In this document: positions 58,220 to 64,000 of the stretch, in pieces | How the letters are laid out: each line of letters starts with the position of its first letter | Numbering within the stretch: the stretch's first letter is position 1 | Notes under the pieces: model-generated | The model's input: the letters and a program-made list of their open reading frames with translations, nothing else | What the model was told of the DNA's origin: nothing | Database searches by the model: none | Program-made: the position numbers and the translations under genes | Origin: Fluviicoccus sp. | GTDB taxonomy: Bacteria > Pseudomonadota > Gammaproteobacteria > Pseudomonadales > Moraxellaceae | Direction: 5' to 3' | NCBI RefSeq assembly: GCF_030646115.1 | Contig: NZ_JAUSMX010000018.1 | Location: forward strand, 124,001-188,000 | DNA length: 64,000 bases

Positions 58220-60556
58220 ATGCGCCGGACCCTGATTTTCTTAGTGCTACCCCTACTTCCCGCCCTGGCCGGCGCCGGCGAAGCCATCAACTACGCCCGT
58301 TTGGGCTGGATGGACAAGAAAACGATTGCCGCCAAGCCTGAAAACGAACGGCCGGCGCTGGCAACCTCCTGCCATGGAACGTGGGTGACACCCATTCCGC
58401 TGGGCGTCCGGCCAGCCAAGCCAACCGAAAGCCCGGTCGCCGGCGAGGCGGTCTGGGTCTATTTTGATCCTGATGGCGCGTCCCGCCTGCGCGGCGACGT
58501 GCGCATATCCCAGCCCGGCCGCCTGATCCAGGCAGATAATGCCGAACTTTCCACAGGGCGGGACAATGGCCGTTTTACCGGCAACATCCTGCTGGCCGAG
58601 CCGGGGCTGGTATTATCCGGACAGCAGGCCGACCTGGACTTGACCGGGAAAACCGCCCATCTGGACAGCGTCGAGTTCGTGTCGACGCTGCTGAACGCCC
58701 ACGGCAAGGCCACCACGGTCGACCGCAAGGCCAATGGAGAGTTGAACTTTGACAGGGTGGAGTATTCAACCTGCGAGCCGGACAAGCGGGTCTGGTATTT
58801 CTCTGCACGCAAACTGAGGCTGGACCCGACGACCGGCCGGGGCACTGTACAACAGGCCAAACTGCACCTGATGGGCGCGCCGCTGGTCAACATTCCCTAC
58901 TTCAACTTCCCGATTGATGATCGTCGGATGACGGGCATGCTGGTGCCGCGCTTTGGCACCACCAACGACGGCGGCTTCGATTTCGCCCAACCTGTATATC
59001 TGAACCTGGCGCCCAACTACGACATGACGCTGACGCCGCGCCTGTTGTCCCGGCGCGGACTGATGGTGGAAAGTGAATTCCGTTATCTGCTGGAGGATGC
59101 CGGACAAGGGGAGCTGCATTTGGCGATGCTGCCCGGCGACAAGCTTTATCAGGACAACGACCGGCGGCAGGCCGCCTGGCGGCATCAATACCGCAACGGC
59201 AATATCCGGATGGGGACCGTGGCCAATTATGTCTCCGACAACGCCTATTTTACCGATCTGGGCACCGACCTCAGCCAGAGCAGCACCACCCACCAGGAAC
59301 GCACCGGTGAAGTGGAGTACACCGCTGGGTACTGGAGCTTGCTGGGGCGGGTTCAGGGATTTCAGACGATTGACCCGCTGTTAAGCGATATCAGCAAGCC
59401 CTATGCCCGCCTGCCGCAACTACTGCTGCGGGCCGGACTGCCCCTGCAACGGGGATTTTCCGCGCGCTTGCTGAGCGAGCTGACTTATTTCAGCCGGACC
59501 GTCAACGATGGCAGCGGCGTGGAGGTCAATGGCGCCCGCTGGCGTCTTGAGCCGCGACTGGACTACCGTGCGCAACAGCCTTGGGGGTATCTCAACCCCG
59601 CCGTCAGTGTCCGCCAGCTGGCCTACGAACTGGATGGGGCGGCCGGTGCGCCCGACGTCATCAACAACGCCGCCTTCAGTCTGGACAGCGGGTTGACGCT
59701 GGAGCGGCAAGGCAGCCGCTTCCTGCAAACGCTGGAGCCCCGGGTGTTCTATGCTTTTTCACCCTATACCGACCAAAGCGACCTGCCCAACTTCGACACC
59801 GCCACCTCCACCTTCAGTTTTGCGCAGCTGTTTCGTCCCAGCCGGTTTTCCGGGGGTGACCGCATTGATGACACCCACCAGGTTTCCCTGGGTCTGACCA
59901 GCCGCTGGCTGGACAATGACGACGGTCATGAACGCCTGCGGGCCTCCGTGGGCGAGATTTTCTACCTGCGTGACCGCAAGGTCCGCCTCAACGCCACCGA
60001 CCCGGTTGACACCTCCCGGACTTCCGGCATGGCGGGTGAACTGGCGCTGCAACTGAACCGCGACTGGTCTGGCTCCGCCGACAGCTTGTGGACGCCGGAT
60101 CTGAAGGCGGCGCAATTCGGTCTGCAACTGCATTATCTGCCGGAGAGCGCGGACCGCCTGTTTAACGTGGGCTACAATTACCGCCGGGAAATAGTGGCGC
60201 TGAACCAGAAGGCCCTGAGCCAGGCCACCGCCTCCATCATCCACCCGCTGAATCATCAATGGCAGATCATGGGCCTGATGCAATATGATCTGGAAAACGA
60301 CTCTCCCCAAGACCGACTGCTGGGTCTGCGCTATGACGCCTGCTGCTGGCGACTTTCGTTCTATCAGCGGCAATTCCTGACAGATCCGGACAATATCAGC
60401 GCCGCCAATCTGAAACGCACCGCCTTCTTCATTGAAATCACCCTGAAGGGACTGGCGGGTGTTTCCTCCGGCATCAACGACCTGCTGTCCAGCCGGGTCT
60501 TCGGCTACGGCCAGATCCAGGACTCACAACGCTCCTCCATCCGAGATTTCCGCTAA
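58220..60556 (+). CDS. lptD: LPS-assembly protein LptD
   Basis: 778 aa (E. coli 784). There is a signal peptide (residues 1-19), an N-terminal periplasmic beta-jellyroll (RLRGDVRISQPGRLIQADNAELS), and the long C-terminal barrel that inserts LPS into the outer membrane with LptE. Cys51, a Cys in YSTCEPDKRVW and the CysCys pair of YDACCWRL match the four Cys that form inter-domain disulfides in E. coli. A TATTAT box at 58182-58187 may be its -10. It overlaps surA by one base. Confidence 0.96.
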   Translation: MRRTLIFLVLPLLPALAGAGEAINYARLGWMDKKTIAAKPENERPALATSCHGTWVTPIPLGVRPAKPTESPVAGEAVWVYFDPDGASRLRGDVRISQPGRLIQADNAELSTGRDNGRFTGNILLAEPGLVLSGQQADLDLTGKTAHLDSVEFVSTLLNAHGKATTVDRKANGELNFDRVEYSTCEPDKRVWYFSARKLRLDPTTGRGTVQQAKLHLMGAPLVNIPYFNFPIDDRRMTGMLVPRFGTTNDGGFDFAQPVYLNLAPNYDMTLTPRLLSRRGLMVESEFRYLLEDAGQGELHLAMLPGDKLYQDNDRRQAAWRHQYRNGNIRMGTVANYVSDNAYFTDLGTDLSQSSTTHQERTGEVEYTAGYWSLLGRVQGFQTIDPLLSDISKPYARLPQLLLRAGLPLQRGFSARLLSELTYFSRTVNDGSGVEVNGARWRLEPRLDYRAQQPWGYLNPAVSVRQLAYELDGAAGAPDVINNAAFSLDSGLTLERQGSRFLQTLEPRVFYAFSPYTDQSDLPNFDTATSTFSFAQLFRPSRFSGGDRIDDTHQVSLGLTSRWLDNDDGHERLRASVGEIFYLRDRKVRLNATDPVDTSRTSGMAGELALQLNRDWSGSADSLWTPDLKAAQFGLQLHYLPESADRLFNVGYNYRREIVALNQKALSQATASIIHPLNHQWQIMGLMQYDLENDSPQDRLLGLRYDACCWRLSFYQRQFLTDPDNISAANLKRTAFFIEITLKGLAGVSSGINDLLSSRVFGYGQIQDSQRSSIRDFR

Positions 60557-61845
60557 TGCGCTTTATCCTTGCCCCTCTTGTCGCCATCCTGCTTGCCACA
60601 CCGGCCTTTGCCGGCAGCCCGTTGAACCGTATTGCCGCCGTCGTGGATGACGATGCTATTCTGGAAACCGAGGTGAAGCAACGGATTGCCGATGTGGAGC
60701 ATCAATTCAGTGTCCGTCGGCAGACCCTGCCGGATGCCGCCGACCTGCGCAACCAGGTCATGGAGCAACTGATTCTGCAGCGCTTGCAACTGGGGCAGGC
60801 CGAACGCGCCGGGGTCCGCATTGACGACAATACCCTGAACGCCTCACTCACCGACATCGCCCGCCAGAACGGCATGACGCTGGAGCAGTTCCGCCAGCGG
60901 CTGGAAACCGAGAAGCCCGGCAGCTATAGCGATGTGCGCGACCAGGTGCGCAACGAGATGATTGTCAGCCGTTACCGCAATCGCCGGCTTCAGGACCGCA
61001 TCCGTATTACCGATCAGGATATCGACAGTTTTCTGGCATCCCCGCAGGGCGAAGCGGCGCTGGCCACCGAGTACCGGCTGGCGCATATCCTGATCAGCGT
61101 TCCCGAAGCCGCGACTCCGCCACAACAGGATGAGGCCCGCCGGAAAGCCGAAGAAGCGTTAGCCGCCCTGCGGGCCGGCCAAGCGCTGGAACAGGTGGCA
61201 GCCCGGTTCTCCAGCGGCGACAGCGCCTTGAAGGGCGGTGACCTGGGCTGGCGCAAGGAGGCCCAGTTGCCAACCCTGTTTGCCGATCAGGTTCGTGGTC
61301 TGAAAAAAGGGGAATTCTCCGGGCCGGTCCGGACACCGGCCGGATTTCACGTTCTGGCGATGCTGGACCGTCGCGGGGCCGAGCAGATGGTGGTTCATCA
61401 ACGGCAGGTACGGCACATTCTCGTCAAGCCATCGGAAATCCTTTCGCTGGAAGACGCCCAGCAAAAAGCATCGGACCTTCGCTCGCGGCTGGACAAGGAC
61501 CCCGCCGATTTTCCGAACCTGGCCAGGACCTATTCCGATGACCCCGGCTCCGCCCGCAATGGCGGTGATGTCGGCTGGGTCAGCCCCGGTGAAATGGTGG
61601 GTTCGTTTGAAACCATGATGAACCAGACAGCCGTTAACAGCATCAGTCCGGTGTTTGAAAGCCAGTTCGGCTGGCACATTCTGCAAGTGCTGGGTGAGCG
61701 CGACCAGGACATGACCCGCGAATACCGGCGCAACCTGGCGCGGCAGGCGCTTTACGGCCGTAAATTTGATGAAGCCCTGGAACTGTGGATGCGTGAAATC
61801 CGCGCTGAAGCTTATGTCGAAATCAAGGCGGCGGAAGCCCCCTGA
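60556..61845 (+). CDS. surA: periplasmic chaperone and peptidyl-prolyl isomerase SurA
   Basis: 429 aa (E. coli 428). There is a signal peptide (residues 1-20, ending AFA), an N-terminal chaperone region, and two parvulin domains: one around EYRLAHILISVPEA to GGDLGWRKEAQLP, and a second around RQVRHILVKPSE to GGDVGWVSPGEM and FGWHILQVL. A C-terminal helix completes the chaperone. SurA delivers outer-membrane proteins, including LptD, to the BAM complex. It overlaps pdxA by one base. Confidence 0.96.
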   Translation: MRFILAPLVAILLATPAFAGSPLNRIAAVVDDDAILETEVKQRIADVEHQFSVRRQTLPDAADLRNQVMEQLILQRLQLGQAERAGVRIDDNTLNASLTDIARQNGMTLEQFRQRLETEKPGSYSDVRDQVRNEMIVSRYRNRRLQDRIRITDQDIDSFLASPQGEAALATEYRLAHILISVPEAATPPQQDEARRKAEEALAALRAGQALEQVAARFSSGDSALKGGDLGWRKEAQLPTLFADQVRGLKKGEFSGPVRTPAGFHVLAMLDRRGAEQMVVHQRQVRHILVKPSEILSLEDAQQKASDLRSRLDKDPADFPNLARTYSDDPGSARNGGDVGWVSPGEMVGSFETMMNQTAVNSISPVFESQFGWHILQVLGERDQDMTREYRRNLARQALYGRKFDEALELWMREIRAEAYVEIKAAEAP

Positions 61846-62855
61846 TGCGCCTGCCGCTGTTGCTCACGGCCGGTGAACCGGCGGGAATCGGCCCGGACCT
61901 GTGCGTGCAGATCATGCAGCAGGCCATGTCCCTGCCCTGCGTGATCGTTGCTGATCGTGAGTTGCTGCGGCAGCGAGCCACCCGGCTCGGGCTGGCCATC
62001 AACCTGCATGACTGGCAGCCGGGCCAGCGTGCCGGGCTGTTGCCTGCGGGTGAGGCCTACGTCTGGCATGTGCACTTGCATGAACCCGTGGAGTGCGGCG
62101 TGCTCAATGCCGCCAACAGCGCTTATGTGCTGACCACACTGGACCTCGCCGCCAACGCCTGTCTTTCCGGCTCGGCGGCGGGCATGGTCACCGCGCCGGT
62201 GCAGAAGTCCATCATCAACGAAGCCGGAATTCACTTCAGCGGCCACACCGAATTCCTGCAGGAACTGTGCGGCGTGCCCAAAGTGGTGATGATGCTGGCC
62301 TGCCCCGGACTGCGGGTGGCGCTGGCCACCACACACCTGCCGCTGCGGGCAGTGGCGGACGCCATTACCCCGGATACGCTGCGGCAGGTGATCCGCATTC
62401 TGGACCATGACCTGAAGCACCATTTCGGCATCGCCTCGCCCAACATTCTGGTTTGCGGCCTGAACCCGCATGCCGGGGAAGGCGGACATCTGGGCGACGA
62501 GGAAATCCGGGTCATCAACCCCACCCTGAAGGAATTGCGGGCCGAAGGCATCCGGTTGAGTGAAGCCCTGCCCGCCGACACCCTGTTCACCCCCAAGTAC
62601 CTTGCCACCGCCGATGCCGTGCTGGCGATGTATCACGATCAGGGACTGCCGGTGCTGAAGGCGCGCGGTTTTGGCGAGGCGGTGAACGTGACGCTGGGGC
62701 TACCGATCGTGCGCACTTCCGTGGACCATGGCACGGCGTTGTCGCTGGCCGGAACCGGGCGGGCAGAGTCAGGCAGCCTGCTGGCGGCATTGAGGATGGC
62801 GGGGGAAATGGCTTATCGTCGCCCGGACCAGGCTGGCACCACACCGCCGCCCTGA
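61845..62855 (+). CDS. pdxA: 4-hydroxythreonine-4-phosphate dehydrogenase
   Basis: 336 aa (E. coli 329). It makes 3-amino-2-oxopropyl phosphate in vitamin B6 synthesis. LTAGEPAGIGPDLC, FSGHTEFLQELCG, GLNPHAGEGGHLGDEE and MYHDQGLPVLKARGFGEAVNVTLGLP are the family signatures with three metal-binding His. The usual next genes rsmA, apaG and apaH do not follow. Confidence 0.97.
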   Translation: MRLPLLLTAGEPAGIGPDLCVQIMQQAMSLPCVIVADRELLRQRATRLGLAINLHDWQPGQRAGLLPAGEAYVWHVHLHEPVECGVLNAANSAYVLTTLDLAANACLSGSAAGMVTAPVQKSIINEAGIHFSGHTEFLQELCGVPKVVMMLACPGLRVALATTHLPLRAVADAITPDTLRQVIRILDHDLKHHFGIASPNILVCGLNPHAGEGGHLGDEEIRVINPTLKELRAEGIRLSEALPADTLFTPKYLATADAVLAMYHDQGLPVLKARGFGEAVNVTLGLPIVRTSVDHGTALSLAGTGRAESGSLLAALRMAGEMAYRRPDQAGTTPPP

Positions 62856-62892
62856 CCGGGGCGCGCGGCATCAACCCTTGGGCCTGGCAGCC

Positions 62893-64000
62893 CTACTCAC
62901 AGGCTCGCAAGGCTTGCTTTTTGCCTCCCTGCATACGCACCAGTTTCTCCTTGACCAGCCGGTATTCGGTGAGCCCGCCATTCGGCAGCGCCGCATCAGC
63001 CGCCGCCGGGAGGGTGAATACCTTGCCGTCATAGGCGGCCACCACGGTTTCTGTGGATGTCCGCTTGGCGGCCCCTTCCCCGCCGCTGATATGCAGGCTA
63101 TCGCCGTTGAGTATCCAGGTTGCCACGTCCTGAGTGCAGTCGGTCACGGCCCAGACCCCGTTCAGGCTCTGCACCAGGGCCAGACGGCGACCGGCAAATA
63201 TCTTCACTTGGTCATCATTCCAGTCCTTGAGGCGGCTCAGTTGCTGTGAAGCGGACTGAAGCAGCAATTCCGCCTCCTCCGGACTTCCCTGCAGCCGGGC
63301 AGATTCCGCCAGGCCCAGCCGTTTTTTGGCGGCAGGCAACTCCTTTTTGAACTTGTCGGTATAGAGCGCCATGGCTTCAGTGGCGACGGCGCGCGTTTCC
63401 TCTGCCTTCAGCAAGGACTGGCGAAGACCGGCGCTCGCCTGCGGATCCCGGCTCAACCGGATCTTTTCCCGATAATAGTCAATGCTGCTGTCCGCCTCTT
63501 GCTGTGACTTGGCCAGCGTCGGGAGAACCTTGTCCAGTTCCGCCAGCAACTGCCGCGACTGCATCTCCACCAAACGGGACTGGCTGGCGGGCTGATAGTA
63601 GAACCAGCCGGCCGCCGCACCCGCCACCGTCAACAGTGTCAACAACCAGGGCAGGCGGCGACGGGAGGCCGAGCTTCGCGGACGGAGCAAGAGCACCGCA
63701 TCCGGTTTGGCATCCGGCCCGTCCGGCCTGACCGCATCCTCGGGCATTTCCAGATACTTTTTCCAGGCCGCAATGGAAGGCGGCCGGTCCTCGGTGCGCA
63801 CCGCCAGGCCGACATCAATGGCATGCAGGATATTGCGGGGGTATTGTCCGGCATGTGTCTGCCACAGCGGTTCGACCGCGTCATGACAGATGCGGACCGC
63901 CGAGGCCGGCGGCGCATGGCCGGTGATCAACTTGTACAGCAACGCCGAAAGCGCATAAATATCAGTCCATGCCCCCTGACGGCCGCTTTCGTCATATTGC
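62893..64000 (-). CDS. membrane Ser/Thr protein kinase, C-terminal part (cut by the window edge)
   Basis: The reading frame continues past position 64000, so the N-terminus and catalytic core are outside the window. The first visible residues, QYDESGRQGAWTDIYALSALLYKLITG, are kinase subdomain IX (the D-x-W/Y-S/A-L pattern). The remainder of the kinase C-lobe ends around LEMPED. A basic stretch RSSASRRR precedes a TM helix LPWLLTLLTVAGAAAGWFYY. About 240 residues lie outside the membrane, with a predicted coiled coil (QSRQLLAELDKVLPTLAKSQQ and on) and a compact C-terminal domain. It is convergent with pdxA. Confidence 0.8.
   Translation of the reverse strand, partial: QYDESGRQGAWTDIYALSALLYKLITGHAPPASAVRICHDAVEPLWQTHAGQYPRNILHAIDVGLAVRTEDRPPSIAAWKKYLEMPEDAVRPDGPDAKPDAVLLLRPRSSASRRRLPWLLTLLTVAGAAAGWFYYQPASQSRLVEMQSRQLLAELDKVLPTLAKSQQEADSSIDYYREKIRLSRDPQASAGLRQSLLKAEETRAVATEAMALYTDKFKKELPAAKKRLGLAESARLQGSPEEAELLLQSASQQLSRLKDWNDDQVKIFAGRRLALVQSLNGVWAVTDCTQDVATWILNGDSLHISGGEGAAKRTSTETVVAAYDGKVFTLPAAADAALPNGGLTEYRLVKEKLVRMQGGKKQALRACE

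Overview
The window is one continuous piece of a gammaproteobacterial chromosome. Three things point there: the order S10-spc-alpha operons, str operon, rpoBC-rplKAJL-nusG-secE, four tRNAs ahead of tufB; the trpE-gph-rpe and amgK/murU-lptD-surA-pdxA groupings; and protein lengths close to those of Escherichia coli and Pseudomonas. The genus cannot be named from the sequence alone. Nearly everything between 1.5 and 58 kb is on the minus strand, so transcription runs from high to low coordinates.

Layout. 0-9.7 kb: tRNA-Leu(CAA), purT, a signal-peptide protein of unknown function, a small basic protein, the RNA ligase rtcB behind a structured leader RNA, a metallo-beta-lactamase-fold hydrolase, and a two-gene RND efflux operon. 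9.9-23.5 kb: the complete S10-spc-alpha ribosomal supercluster from rpsJ to rplQ, with secY, rpmJ and rpoA. 23.7-28.1 kb: the str operon rpsL-rpsG-fusA-tufA. 28.2-39.2 kb: a 13-gene Tad/Flp pilus operon. 39.6-51.5 kb: rpoC, rpoB, rplL, rplJ, rplA, rplK, nusG, secE. 51.5-53.3 kb: tRNA-Trp, tufB and tRNA-Thr(GGT), Gly(TCC), Tyr(GTA), Thr(TGT). 53.4-58.1 kb: trpE behind a short Trp-containing leader peptide, then gph, rpe, murU and amgK. 58.2-64 kb: lptD, surA and pdxA on the plus strand, then the C-terminal part of a membrane Ser/Thr kinase running off the end.

Most of the window is core translation and transcription machinery. The main departure is the Tad pilus operon lying between rpoC and rpsL, which are adjacent in many gammaproteobacteria. 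The operon encodes the pilin, three further class III pilin-like or TadE/G-like proteins, CpaB, the secretin CpaC, an FHA-TadA fusion ATPase, TadB, TadC, a DUF192 protein, another TadE-like protein and a lipoprotein. It has no recognisable prepilin peptidase (TadV/CpaA), TadZ/CpaE or TadD, which would have to be encoded elsewhere.

The most interesting non-annotated signals are RNA-level. (1) The rtcB leader has its own promoter, a 12-codon ORF that exactly fills the loop of a 9-bp stem, a second hairpin whose arm can pair with the first, and an intrinsic terminator. (2) The small gene after rtcB has a perfect 10-bp inverted repeat inside the 3' end of its coding sequence, recalling arfA. (3) trpE is preceded by a 9-residue leader peptide ending WRW and a hairpin covering the trpE ribosome binding site. 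(4) The trpE terminator hairpin carries the -10 box of the tRNA-tufB promoter in its loop. (5) The str operon begins with a terminator-like hairpin at its 5' end. These are readings of the sequence; none has been tested.
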